From an uncultured Oscillospiraceae bacterium (GTDB lineage Bacteria; Bacillota; Clostridia; Oscillospirales; Oscillospiraceae): a stretch of DNA of 64,000 nucleotides. The stretch's first letter is position 1. The number at the start of each line of letters is the position of its first letter. Shown here piece after piece: positions 8,963-16,993 of the stretch. The DNA lies in assembly GCA_910587205.1 (NCBI GenBank), contig CAJULZ010000001.1, positions 1 to 64,000 of the forward strand. The letters are read 5' to 3'. Below the pieces are notes generated by a model. It saw nothing but the letters and a program-made list of their open reading frames with translations. It had not been told where the DNA came from and ran no database searches. The position numbers were made by a program, and so were the translations under genes.

Positions 8963-9628
8963 ATGAGCAGCAACTCAATGGCGGACATCGCTGGCCTGCT
9001 TGGCGCGAAGAACACCAATGTGGTAAAGAACAGCACCAGCCGGCCGGGGAACACCGAGCTGAATATGCAGGACTTCCTGAACCTGATGATCGTGCAGCTT
9101 CAGAACCAGACCATTGACGACACCATGGACACCAGCGAGATGATGAACCAGATGGTGCAGATGCAGATGATCTCCGCCGTCAGCAACATGACCGAGACCA
9201 ATATCATGAGCTATGCCGGCTCCCTGGTTGGTAAGGTTGTCACCATCGGCATCGTCAACGGCAACGACCTGGAGGAGCGGGAGATCGTGGTCATGGGCAC
9301 CGGCGTGCTCAACGGCCAGCAGGTCATCTTCGGCAGCGACGGTGAGGCCTATGCCCTGAACCAGATCATGGCCATAGGCCGCCTGCCCAATGAGGACGGA
9401 AGCTATGGCCCGACTCAGCCCGGCGACACAACCAAGCCCGGCGAGGGTACGGGTGATTCCACCACCAAGCCGGAGGAGGGGGACAAACCCACCGAGGGAA
9501 CCGGAGGCACGGAGGGCGAGCTGCCCGGCGACCGTCCCACGGACAACGTGGATGGGACCGGGGGAACCACCCCGGATAACAGCGAAGGCAAGGGAGACAC
9601 GGTTGATCCCCCCGCCCCGGCGGAGTGA
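8963..9628 (+). CDS. flgD: Flagellar hook-capping protein FlgD with acidic low-complexity tail
   Basis: FlgD caps the growing hook and guides polymerisation of FlgE. The 221-residue protein has the conserved N-terminal half with LNMQDFLNLMIVQLQNQ and the TSEMMNQMVQMQMISAVSN helix, followed by a short beta region (VGKVVTIGIVNGNDLEEREI). The usual C-terminal FnIII/tudor part seems missing or reduced. Instead, about 70 residues after position 150 are rich in Gly, Thr, Pro and Glu and look disordered. AAAGGAG precedes the ATG. Confidence 0.92.
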   Translation: MSSNSMADIAGLLGAKNTNVVKNSTSRPGNTELNMQDFLNLMIVQLQNQTIDDTMDTSEMMNQMVQMQMISAVSNMTETNIMSYAGSLVGKVVTIGIVNGNDLEEREIVVMGTGVLNGQQVIFGSDGEAYALNQIMAIGRLPNEDGSYGPTQPGDTTKPGEGTGDSTTKPEEGDKPTEGTGGTEGELPGDRPTDNVDGTGGTTPDNSEGKGDTVDPPAPAE

Positions 9629-9650
9629 AGAAAATTGAGGTGAACTTGAG

Positions 9651-10040
9651 ATGATCCAGCGTGTATCAGGACAACAGCGCACGGACGCGCTACAGGCCCG
9701 GGTACAGCGGCAGGGGACAGCAGGCGCGTTCGGAGCCATGTTCCAGCAGGAGCTGGCCAAAAGCACCCAGCAGCAGCCCCAGGCCCTGGGTGTGGAGTTT
9801 TCCAAGCACGCCATCTCCAGGGCGCAGGAACGGGGGATCGAGGTCACGCCGGACCTGATGGATCAGCTGGCGGGCAGCGTCATCCGGGCCCAGGCCAAGG
9901 GGGCCACCAACATCCTGGCGATGGACACGGAAAAGGCATTTATCATCAATGTGCCCAATGCCAGGGTCATCACCGCCATCACCCAAGAGGAAATGAGAGA
10001 AAATATCTTCACGAACATTGACGGCGCCGTATTCCTGTAA
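9651..10040 (+). CDS. Flagellar operon protein, TIGR02530 family
   Basis: A small protein of 129 residues found between flgD and flgE in many Gram-positive flagellar operons (TIGR02530; Pfam Flagellar_put). The conserved part is the C-terminal two thirds: FSKHAISRAQERGIEV, then a Lys/Ala segment and the end KAFIINVPNARVITAI. The precise role is not established; the position suggests hook assembly. A GAGGTGA ribosome site precedes the ATG, and the gap after flgD is 22 bases. No signal peptide or membrane helix is seen. Confidence 0.88.
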   Translation: MIQRVSGQQRTDALQARVQRQGTAGAFGAMFQQELAKSTQQQPQALGVEFSKHAISRAQERGIEVTPDLMDQLAGSVIRAQAKGATNILAMDTEKAFIINVPNARVITAITQEEMRENIFTNIDGAVFL

Positions 10041-10144
10041 TAAGATAGTAGACAGAAGGCAGGACCGGATTCGGATGCCTTCGGCCTGCGCCCGACTGGC
10101 GCGGGCCGGGCGGCGCCAAAACCGAAAGGAGTTAATTAGCAGCT

Positions 10145-11494
10145 ATGACTGGTTCTATGTACGCGGCCATTGCCGGCCTGCGAACCCATATGCAAAACCT
10201 GAACGTCATCGGCAACAACGTTGCCAACGTGAACACCCAGGGGTATAAGTCTTCCCGTTCGGTGTTCAAGACCACCATCTACACCACCCTGTCCGGCGGC
10301 TCGGACGGCACCCAGGTGGTGGGCGGCGCGAACCCCTCCCAGATCGGCTACGGCTCCAACATGGCCTCGGTGGACATCGACATGAGCACCGGCAACCTCG
10401 CCGTGACCGGCAACCCCACCGACATGATGATCGACGGCGCGGGCTTCTTCCTCATGGGCAACAAGGATGTCGCCGCCACGTTCGACGGCAGCGCCGGGGA
10501 CGTGAACAAGCTCACCTCCCTCACCCTCACCCGCGTGGGCAACTTTGAGTTCAAGGCCGACGGCCACCTGACCAACAACGACCTGTGCGTGTACGGCTTT
10601 ATGTGCACCGGCACGGCCACCCAAGCCGATGTGATAGCGGGCAAGGCCAAAGAGGTGGGCGACCCCATCTTCAGCGACCAGCTGGTGCCCATCCGCTTCC
10701 CCCGCATTAAGTCGGTGGAGAAGTTTTACGATGCGGAGGGCGTTGAGATCACCGGCGAGGAGCTGGCGGACATCAAGGAGCAGTATGATGAGGACGGCAC
10801 CCTGCCTGATGGCGTGACCCGGAAGATGGTGCCCACCATCATGTATGCCAGCGATATGGCGGACCCCGTGGATGAGGACGGCAATCCCGACCCGGACGGC
10901 ACCCGCGCCTATAAGCCGCTGGATGATTACCATGAGATGATCACCGAGGGCGAGGGGGACGCCGCCGTCACGACCCGGAAGGATTACCCCTATGCCCAGT
11001 TCAACGGCATCACCGTGGACAAGAAGACCGGCATCATCAGCGGCACCAGCAACGACACCAACGAGACGGTCATCATCGGCTGCGTGGCCATCGGCCAGGT
11101 GACCAACCCCAACGGCGTCACCCAGATCGGCAACAGCTACTACACCGCGGGCCCCGGTTCGGGGGATCTGACCGTCTCTGTGCTGGGCGGCGGCGCGGAA
11201 GGAATGGGAATCTCCCACATTAACCAGTCCCTCGGCTGGGCCAGCGCGGGCATCGGCCCCGACGGCCCTGGGGCGGACGCGGACGACGCTGCGGTGCCCG
11301 AGGATATCGACGGCCTGCGCATCCGCAACGGCGGCAAGACCGGCTTGCAGACCAACGGCCTGGAGAGCTCCAAGACCGACCTGGCCCAGGAGATTGCCAA
11401 CATGATCGTCACCCAGCGCGGCTACCAGGCCAACACCCGTATCATCACCGTGACCGACTCCATGCTGGAAGAACTGGTCAACATGAAGCGCTGA
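10145..11494 (+). CDS. flgE: Flagellar hook protein FlgE
   Basis: FlgE is the subunit of the hook, the universal joint between rod and filament. The 449-residue protein starts with the axial motif MYAAIAGLRTHMQNLN and the NNVANVNTQGYK signature, has a variable central region (D1/D2), and closes with QEIANMIVTQRGYQANTR and the terminal helix ending in LEELVNMKR. The ribosome site GAAAGGAG is about 13 bases from the ATG at 10145, which is rather long; ATG 10157 is a possible alternative. Length is in the normal range. Confidence 0.95.
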   Translation: MTGSMYAAIAGLRTHMQNLNVIGNNVANVNTQGYKSSRSVFKTTIYTTLSGGSDGTQVVGGANPSQIGYGSNMASVDIDMSTGNLAVTGNPTDMMIDGAGFFLMGNKDVAATFDGSAGDVNKLTSLTLTRVGNFEFKADGHLTNNDLCVYGFMCTGTATQADVIAGKAKEVGDPIFSDQLVPIRFPRIKSVEKFYDAEGVEITGEELADIKEQYDEDGTLPDGVTRKMVPTIMYASDMADPVDEDGNPDPDGTRAYKPLDDYHEMITEGEGDAAVTTRKDYPYAQFNGITVDKKTGIISGTSNDTNETVIIGCVAIGQVTNPNGVTQIGNSYYTAGPGSGDLTVSVLGGGAEGMGISHINQSLGWASAGIGPDGPGADADDAAVPEDIDGLRIRNGGKTGLQTNGLESSKTDLAQEIANMIVTQRGYQANTRIITVTDSMLEELVNMKR

Positions 11495-11516
11495 CCCTGA
11501 TTTTTGAACCAGGCGC

Positions 11517-11552
11517 GGCCCGGGGGAGGGGATCGTCCCCTCCCCCGGGGCC
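11517..11552 (+). other. Very GC-rich hairpin downstream of flgE
   Basis: An almost perfect inverted repeat (16-17 bp with one bulge) around a TCG loop, made nearly wholly of G and C, lies 22 bases after the flgE stop. No T-tract follows, so it is more likely an mRNA-stabilising or processing structure, or partial attenuator, than a full terminator. Genes after it (flbD, motAB) continue on the same strand. Confidence 0.6.
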
Positions 11553-11602
11553 GGCCCCCTGAGCTTTCCTGTCCCACCAACCAGGAAAAGGAGGTCCGCA
11601 CC

Positions 11603-11818
11603 ATGATCGTTCTGACGAAACGCAACCACGAAAAATTCCTTGTCAACCATCTTCAAATCGAGTATATTGAAACCATCCCGGAATCCAAGATCGTTATGAT
11701 GAACCACGACTATTACCTCGTTCGCGAGAGCACCGAGGAGATCATAGAAAAGATCGCGCGCTATAACGCCAAGGTGATGGATATCCAGCGCGAGGTCACC
11801 GTTGTAGACAAACGGTAA
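11603..11818 (+). CDS. flbD: FlbD/SwrD family flagellar protein
   Basis: This 71-residue protein belongs to the FlbD/SwrD family, which in Bacillus subtilis raises motor torque (SwrD). The family pattern is clear: MIVLTKRNHEKFLVNHLQIE, then IETIPESKIVMMNHDYYLV and a short helix. The start at 11603 is backed by AAAAGGAGG 8 bases upstream; longer in-frame starts would translate the GC hairpin. It lies between flgE and motA as in other Firmicutes, which supports the family role in powering the stators. Confidence 0.92.
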   Translation: MIVLTKRNHEKFLVNHLQIEYIETIPESKIVMMNHDYYLVRESTEEIIEKIARYNAKVMDIQREVTVVDKR

Positions 11819-11825
11819 CATAGAG

Positions 11826-11857
11826 AAAACGGCGGCAGGTCATGCCCCGCCCGTTTT
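11826..11857 (+). other. Intergenic hairpin between flbD and motA
   Basis: AAAACGGCGG pairs with CCGCCCGTTTT with a one-base bulge. Four T residues end the stem. It might act as a weak attenuator that lowers motAB expression relative to the upstream genes, but the stem is imperfect and the T-tract short. Confidence 0.35.
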
Positions 11858-11874
11858 GGAGGTAGTGCTGTAGT

Positions 11875-12723
11875 ATGAATATTACCTATATTGTCGGTCT
11901 TGTGCTGGCTATTGTCGTGTTCTTGCTGGGCATTGTGATGGGCATCAACGTCCCGCCCCAGGAAGGACAGAAGCTTATTGAATTTACCCCCGGCAACCTT
12001 ATCAACTTCTTTGACGCGGCCAGTATTTTCATCGTTATCGGCTGTACCTTCGCCATCGTGGTGGCCAGCTTTCCCGGCAGCACTCTGGCGGCCATCCCGA
12101 AGCATTTCGGCATCATCCTGAACGCAAAGAAGTTTAACCCCATGGGATACATCGACGAGCTGGTGGATCTGGCCCAGACCGCCCGGAAAAACGGCCTGCT
12201 GGCCCTGGAAGGAAAGGCCAACGAGCAGAACGACCCCTTTTTCAAACAGGCCATCATGCTCATCGTGGACGCCAACGACCCGGACAAGGTTCGGGCCATC
12301 CTGGAGAACGACATCGAATGTATGTCCGCCCGGCATGAGGACGCCGCGTCGCTGTACGACAAGGCATCGTCGGTTGCCCCGGCCTTCGGCATGGTGGGTA
12401 CGCTGGTGGGCCTGATCAATATGCTCAACGGCATGGAGATCGGCGGGGACGGCGCGTCCAGCCTGGGCAAAGACATGGGTACCGCCCTGATCACCACCCT
12501 GTACGGCTGTATCCTGGCCCACATGATCTTCGGCCCCATCGCCAACAACCTGCGTATCCGGGACGGCGAGGAAGTGCTGTGTAAGCAGATCATCGTAGAG
12601 GGCATTATGTCCATCCAGTCCGGCGAGAACCCCAAGGCGCTGAAGGAAAAGCTGCTTACCTATATGTCCCAGAAGCAGCGGGAGACCGGCGGCGGCGGCA
12701 AAGGCTCCGGCGGCGGGGAGTAA
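11875..12723 (+). CDS. motA: Flagellar motor stator protein MotA
   Basis: MotA is the stator subunit that, with MotB, conducts ions and pushes on FliG. The 282-residue protein has four membrane helices: two near the N-terminus (about 4-24 and 35-55) and two further on (about 155-200, with the conserved KASSVAPAFGMVGTLVGLI segment). Between them is the cytoplasmic loop with charged residues that contact FliG. The tail is Gly-rich. GGAGGTAG precedes the ATG at 11875. It is directly followed by motB, as usual. Confidence 0.95.
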   Translation: MNITYIVGLVLAIVVFLLGIVMGINVPPQEGQKLIEFTPGNLINFFDAASIFIVIGCTFAIVVASFPGSTLAAIPKHFGIILNAKKFNPMGYIDELVDLAQTARKNGLLALEGKANEQNDPFFKQAIMLIVDANDPDKVRAILENDIECMSARHEDAASLYDKASSVAPAFGMVGTLVGLINMLNGMEIGGDGASSLGKDMGTALITTLYGCILAHMIFGPIANNLRIRDGEEVLCKQIIVEGIMSIQSGENPKALKEKLLTYMSQKQRETGGGGKGSGGGE

Positions 12724-12750
12724 TCCCGGTGGTAAGGAGATGACAATCTC

Positions 12751-13554
12751 ATGAAAAAGAAAAAGAGCGGCGGCGGCGGCGCAAACTGGATGGATACATA
12801 CGGCGACATGGTAACACTGCTGCTTTGTTTCTTCGTCCTGCTGTATTCCATGTCCACCATCAGCGAGGAGAAGTGGCGGGCCATCGTCACCAGCTTCAAC
12901 CCCAACGCCATCCTCACCCCAACGGAAAACTCGGGCAACGACGGCCCCAATGCCGACAACGTGGAGAACCCCGGCAAGGACAGCCTGGTGTACCAGCAGG
13001 AGGCCATCAACAACCTGGTTGACGAGCTCTATGAGATGATCCAGCAGATGATAGGCCAGGAGGGCCTGGAGAGCAGTGTGCAGGTGAGCGAGAAGGGCGG
13101 CAAGATCTATATCACCTTCAGCGACCAGGTGTTTTTTGCCCCGGATAAGTCCCAGCTGCTGGATGGCGGCAAGGAGGTCCTGCTGAAGCTGGCCGGCATT
13201 CTGGACCAGTCCAAGGACGCGATTGAGGAGATCCGGGTCCAGGGTCACACCGCCCAGGGGAGTCCCGACCGGCGCAATGACCCGGCGTTCGACCGTGAAT
13301 TGTCCAGCTTCCGCGCCCTGAGAGTGGTGCTGTTCCTCCAGGAGAACTCCTCGATCCACCCCGCCCGACTGGTGGGTGAGGGCTGGGGTCAGTGGCACCC
13401 CATTGCCAGCAATCAGCAAGAGGAAACCAAGCGGTTTAACCGCCGGGTGGAAATGATCATCACCGGCCGCGACCTGGATTTGGAAGCGGCAGGCGAGGCC
13501 ATCCAGACCTACGTGAGCCAGGACAACGCGGACATGGGCCTGGATGAGCAATAG
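12751..13554 (+). CDS. motB: Flagellar motor stator protein MotB
   Basis: MotB anchors the stator to peptidoglycan and carries the ion-binding aspartate. The 267-residue protein has a basic start, one membrane helix with the family motif NWMDTYGDMVTLLLCFFVLL (the ion-binding residue is Asp19), a linker/plug segment, and a C-terminal OmpA-like peptidoglycan-binding domain (about 110-250) with IRVQGHTAQG and the RFNRRVEMII end. The GDMVTLLLCFFVL helix looks like a proton-type stator, but the ion cannot be decided from sequence alone. AAGGAG precedes the ATG. Confidence 0.95.
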   Translation: MKKKKSGGGGANWMDTYGDMVTLLLCFFVLLYSMSTISEEKWRAIVTSFNPNAILTPTENSGNDGPNADNVENPGKDSLVYQQEAINNLVDELYEMIQQMIGQEGLESSVQVSEKGGKIYITFSDQVFFAPDKSQLLDGGKEVLLKLAGILDQSKDAIEEIRVQGHTAQGSPDRRNDPAFDRELSSFRALRVVLFLQENSSIHPARLVGEGWGQWHPIASNQQEETKRFNRRVEMIITGRDLDLEAAGEAIQTYVSQDNADMGLDEQ

Positions 13555-13597
13555 GCCGTTTACTTTCTAAATTCAGCAGATCAGGTGAGGTGATTCG

Positions 13598-14626
13598 ATG
13601 GCTGAGGTATTGTCGCAGAGCCAGATCGACGCGCTCTTAAACTCTATGCGCAGCGGCGGCGATGCGGGCCAGACGGAGGAAAAACAGCCGGAGAAAAAAT
13701 ACCGGAAATATGACTTCACCACCCCCCGCAAGTTCACCAAGGACCGGATCAAAATGCTTAACGGCATTTTTGAGAACTATACCCGGGTTGTCAGTTCCCG
13801 GCTCAACGCGCAGCTGCGCACCACCTTTGAGATCGAGGTGGAGAGCATTGAGGAACAGAAATTCTATGAGTTCAACAACGCCCTCCTGGAGGGGGACGTG
13901 TTGGCCATGGTAAACGTGACGGTCCATTCCCGGGAGGCGGAGGGCGAGGATATCCAGGCGGAGGACCCGGTGATGGTCTACCTCTCCACGCCAACGGCGC
14001 TGGGGATGATGGATCGCATGATGGGCTGCGAAGGGGAGAGCACAGAGCAGGAGATCCCCATGGGATACGCCTATACCGACTTGGAGCTACAGCTATACGA
14101 GCACCTGATGAAAGATATTGTAGCGCTGATGGGGAGCAGCTGGGAGAACTATGTGCCCATCACCTTCGAGTATGAGCGCACCCAGGTGAACCCAACTCTG
14201 GTTACGCTGCTGAACCTGGACGAGACGGTGGTGCTGGTGGACATGAGGCTCACCTTTGGCGGCAGTGAGGGGCGCATGAGCGTTGTGCTGCCGGGCAATG
14301 TGCTGATGAGCGTCTTTGGCGAGGTCAGCCGGGAGAGCATGGGCCGGAAGGCGGCCAGCGAGGATAACTCGGAGGAGATTTTCGACCAGCTGCGGGATTC
14401 TACCCTGGAGATCATTGCGGAGCTGGGCGACACCCAGCTCTCTCTGAGCGATATTTACCACCTGAATGTGGGCGACGTACTGGATCTGGGCCGCCCGAAG
14501 GATTCGCCGGTGTTCCTGGAGATCGGCGGGTACCAGTGGTTTACTGGACGCATGGGGACGCACAAGAAAAACATGGCCATCAAGATAGACGAGGTATGCT
14601 ATTCGGCCGAACAAAGGAGCGAGTAA
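13598..14626 (+). CDS. fliM: Flagellar motor switch protein FliM
   Basis: FliM forms the middle of the C ring and receives phosphorylated CheY. In the 342-residue protein the N-terminal peptide VLSQSQIDALLNSM is the CheY-binding (EIDALL-type) motif. The CheC-like middle domain follows (about 45-235) and then the FliN-like SpoA domain with LSDIYHLNVGDVLDLGRPKD near the end. It is followed by fliY after 3 bases. The usual fliL between motB and fliM is absent; only 43 bases separate them. Confidence 0.95.
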   Translation: MAEVLSQSQIDALLNSMRSGGDAGQTEEKQPEKKYRKYDFTTPRKFTKDRIKMLNGIFENYTRVVSSRLNAQLRTTFEIEVESIEEQKFYEFNNALLEGDVLAMVNVTVHSREAEGEDIQAEDPVMVYLSTPTALGMMDRMMGCEGESTEQEIPMGYAYTDLELQLYEHLMKDIVALMGSSWENYVPITFEYERTQVNPTLVTLLNLDETVVLVDMRLTFGGSEGRMSVVLPGNVLMSVFGEVSRESMGRKAASEDNSEEIFDQLRDSTLEIIAELGDTQLSLSDIYHLNVGDVLDLGRPKDSPVFLEIGGYQWFTGRMGTHKKNMAIKIDEVCYSAEQRSE

Positions 14627-14629
14627 GCG

Positions 14630-16144
14630 ATGGAGAAGGAAATGTTCAGCTCAATGGCGATTGACGCCTTGGGCGAGATGATGAATATCAGCCTTGGCTC
14701 CTCGGCCACTGCGGTGTCTAATATGCTGGACCATCGGGTGGATATCACCACACCCACGGTCACGGTGGTGGACGTCAAGGATTTCTCCCTTGGGAACCTG
14801 GAGCCGGCCATCGGCGTGGAAATCCGGTATGTTGAGGGCCTGGAGGGCAGCAATATCATGCTGCTCAAGCGCAGCGACATCAAGGTCATTGTAGACATAC
14901 TTATGGGTATGGAGACGCCTGACGAGGAGTTTGAGCTCAACGAGCTGACCATCAGCTGTGTGTGCGAGGTCATGAACCAGATGATGGGCTCGGCGGCCAC
15001 CGCCATGTCCGACTTCCTGGGGTTCCGGGTAGATATTTCCACGCCGGAGTCCTTTGAGCTGGATGATTTGGAGCAGTTCAAGAAGGAGCACATGCCGGCA
15101 GGTGCGGACCAGGTGGTGGTGGTCCGGTTCTTCCTGAAGATTGAAAACGCGCTGGAAAGCGAGTTTATGAACGTAATGTCCGTGGGACTGGCCAAGGAGC
15201 TGATCAAGAGTCTGGGGCTGGAGGACGAGGTGACCAGCGCGGGAGGCTCTGCCCCCGCCGCAGAGCCCGCGCCGGAGCCCGCGGTAAGCAACCGGCAGAT
15301 GAGCCAGGAAGAGATCGAGGCGATGCTGGCGGGTACGCCGGATCAGGCCGCGGAGGCCGCCCCTGCCCCCGCAGCGGAATCGGAGTCCAGCAGCCGGAAG
15401 ATGAGCCAGGAGGAGATCGAGGCAATGCTCCATGGCGGCGCCGCGGCGGAGCCTGCTCCAGAGTCCTCCGGCGGTGACCGGAAAATGAGCCAGGAGGACA
15501 TTGAGCGGATGCTGTCTGGAATGGACAGCTCGCCTGCCCCTGCCCCCGCACCGACGCCTGCCCCCGCGTCCGCTCCTGCCCCGGTGCCTGGCCCATCTGG
15601 GCCGGCGGCGGCCCAAACCCAACCCCAGCCCCCGGTCCAGATGGGCCAACCGGGGCAGATGCCAATGGCACCCTATCCCATGCCCGGGCCGGACGGGCAG
15701 ATGCAGGGCGGTTACATGGGATATCCCCCCATGTATTACCCGCCGTACCCATATCCTTATCCGCCGCAGCAGCCTGAGGCTGTGGTTCAGAAGGCGCCCC
15801 CCGAACCCAAGGTCATCGCTACCAAGCCGGTTCAAATGGAGGAGATGGACCCCCTGGATCGGTTGGGCAAGGAACAGGCGCAGAACCTGGATCTCATCAT
15901 GGAGGTGCCCCTCCAGGTGACGGTGGAGATCGGTCGGGCCCGCCGGAAGGTTCAGGACATCCTGGAGTTTGCCAAGGGCTCCTTGGTGGTGCTGGATAAG
16001 CTGGCCGGCGACCAGGTGGATCTGTTCGTCAACGGGAAATGCATTGCCCGGGGTGAAGTGGTGGTCATTGAGGACAACTTCGGCGTGCGCATTACTGAAA
16101 TTGTCCAGACGCCCGCCATTGAAATGCTGGCAACCAACAGGTGA
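14630..16144 (+). CDS. fliY: Flagellar motor switch phosphatase FliY with three internal switch-peptide repeats
   Basis: FliY (504 residues) is the Gram-positive C-ring protein with CheY-P phosphatase activity. The first 200 residues are a CheC-like domain with two intact catalytic sites (DALGEMMN and SCVCEVMN). The last 85 residues are the FliN-type SpoA domain (LIMEVPLQVTVEIGRARRKV). Between them lies a long linker: three copies of an MSQEEIEAML-like peptide (residues 224, 258 and 286), then a Pro/Ala/Gln/Tyr-rich stretch. In many FliY proteins a single such peptide is at the N-terminus. This protein starts directly with the CheC domain. Confidence 0.94.
   Translation: MEKEMFSSMAIDALGEMMNISLGSSATAVSNMLDHRVDITTPTVTVVDVKDFSLGNLEPAIGVEIRYVEGLEGSNIMLLKRSDIKVIVDILMGMETPDEEFELNELTISCVCEVMNQMMGSAATAMSDFLGFRVDISTPESFELDDLEQFKKEHMPAGADQVVVVRFFLKIENALESEFMNVMSVGLAKELIKSLGLEDEVTSAGGSAPAAEPAPEPAVSNRQMSQEEIEAMLAGTPDQAAEAAPAPAAESESSSRKMSQEEIEAMLHGGAAAEPAPESSGGDRKMSQEDIERMLSGMDSSPAPAPAPTPAPASAPAPVPGPSGPAAAQTQPQPPVQMGQPGQMPMAPYPMPGPDGQMQGGYMGYPPMYYPPYPYPYPPQQPEAVVQKAPPEPKVIATKPVQMEEMDPLDRLGKEQAQNLDLIMEVPLQVTVEIGRARRKVQDILEFAKGSLVVLDKLAGDQVDLFVNGKCIARGEVVVIEDNFGVRITEIVQTPAIEMLATNR
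15299..15514 (+). repeat. Three tandem copies of an EIDALL-type peptide coded within fliY
   Basis: The peptides MSQEEIEAML (15299-15328), MSQEEIEAML (15401-15430) and MSQEDIERML (15485-15514) recur with spacings of 34 and 28 residues. Each is preceded by Arg-Gln or Arg-Lys. They resemble the LSQSQIDALL peptide at the start of FliM just upstream. The DNA between the copies is Ala/Pro/Glu coding and differs, so the conservation is at the peptide level. Confidence 0.85.
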
Positions 16145-16210
16145 CAATAACCCCCGCAGGACCCCCGCGAGGTACACAATATATCAATTGGAAAAGGATG
16201 GATCAATACC

Positions 16211-16579
16211 ATGGCTAAGAAAATTTTGTTAGTGGACGACGCCGCTTTTATGCGCAAGATGATCAAGGACACGCTGACCAAGAACGGTTATACCGAGGTT
16301 TTTGAGGCCGTCGACGGCGCGGACGCGGTGGAGAAGTTCAGCGAGATCGCGCCCGACCTGGTGGTCATGGATATCACCATGCCGAATATGGACGGGCTGG
16401 AGGCCCTGAAGGCCATCCGCGCCAAGGACGGCAGCGCCAACGTGGTCATGTGCTCCGCCATGGGCCAGGAGTCCATGGTTATGGACGCGGTACGTTCCGG
16501 CGCCAAGGACTTCATCGTCAAACCCTTCAAGCCGGACCGTGTGCTCAAAACCGTCACCTCGATCCTGGGAGCGCCCTGA
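16211..16579 (+). CDS. cheY: Chemotaxis response regulator CheY
   Basis: CheY is the diffusible regulator that, once phosphorylated by CheA, binds the flagellar switch. The 122-residue single receiver domain has the acidic pair Asp9/Asp10, phosphoacceptor Asp54 (in VVMDITMPNMDG), Ser82 as the switch hydroxyl and Lys104 in VKPF. It follows fliY in the same order as in Bacillus. The ribosome site is AAAAGGAT before the ATG. FliO follows after only 5 bases. Confidence 0.96.
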   Translation: MAKKILLVDDAAFMRKMIKDTLTKNGYTEVFEAVDGADAVEKFSEIAPDLVVMDITMPNMDGLEALKAIRAKDGSANVVMCSAMGQESMVMDAVRSGAKDFIVKPFKPDRVLKTVTSILGAP

Positions 16580-16584
16580 CCGGG

Positions 16585-16986
16585 ATGCCCCTTCGCAAAT
16601 TCAACCTCGGCCTGGAGGCGACGGCTCTGGACAGCATCCTCTCTTTGGTTTGGCTGCTGGTCTGTGTGCTGGTCATTGTGGCGCTTGCCTACCTGTTCAC
16701 CAGATATGTGGTGGGCCGCGGGGGTGGGATGATGGGGCTCACCGGCGGGACGGAGCGGTTCAAAGTGCTCTGCCGCCTGTCCCTGGGGCGGGAGCAGTCC
16801 GCGGCGCTGGTGCGGGCAGGGGGACGGTATTTCCTGCTGGGCATTACCCCGTCCAGCGTGTCCCTTCTGGCGGAGCTGGGGGAGGAGGAGGCCAAGGCGC
16901 TATATGTCCCCCAGTCGGATCAGCCCGCGCCGCCCAGCTTCGGCGAGGCCCTGCGTACCGTACTCAAGCAAAAGAAACCGAGGTGA
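16585..16986 (+). CDS. fliO: Flagellar biosynthetic protein FliO/FliZ
   Basis: FliO helps assemble the FliP/Q/R core of the export gate. The 133-residue protein has one membrane helix (about 18-40, LVWLLVCVLVIVALAYLFTRY), followed by a cytoplasmic beta-rich part (RFKVLCRLSLGREQSAALVRAGGRYFLLGI) typical of the FliO family, and a short basic end. The ATG at 16585 lies 5 bases after the cheY stop with no strong ribosome site, so translation is probably coupled to cheY. The position before fliP supports the call. Confidence 0.9.
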   Translation: MPLRKFNLGLEATALDSILSLVWLLVCVLVIVALAYLFTRYVVGRGGGMMGLTGGTERFKVLCRLSLGREQSAALVRAGGRYFLLGITPSSVSLLAELGEEEAKALYVPQSDQPAPPSFGEALRTVLKQKKPR

Positions 16987-16993
16987 GGACAGG

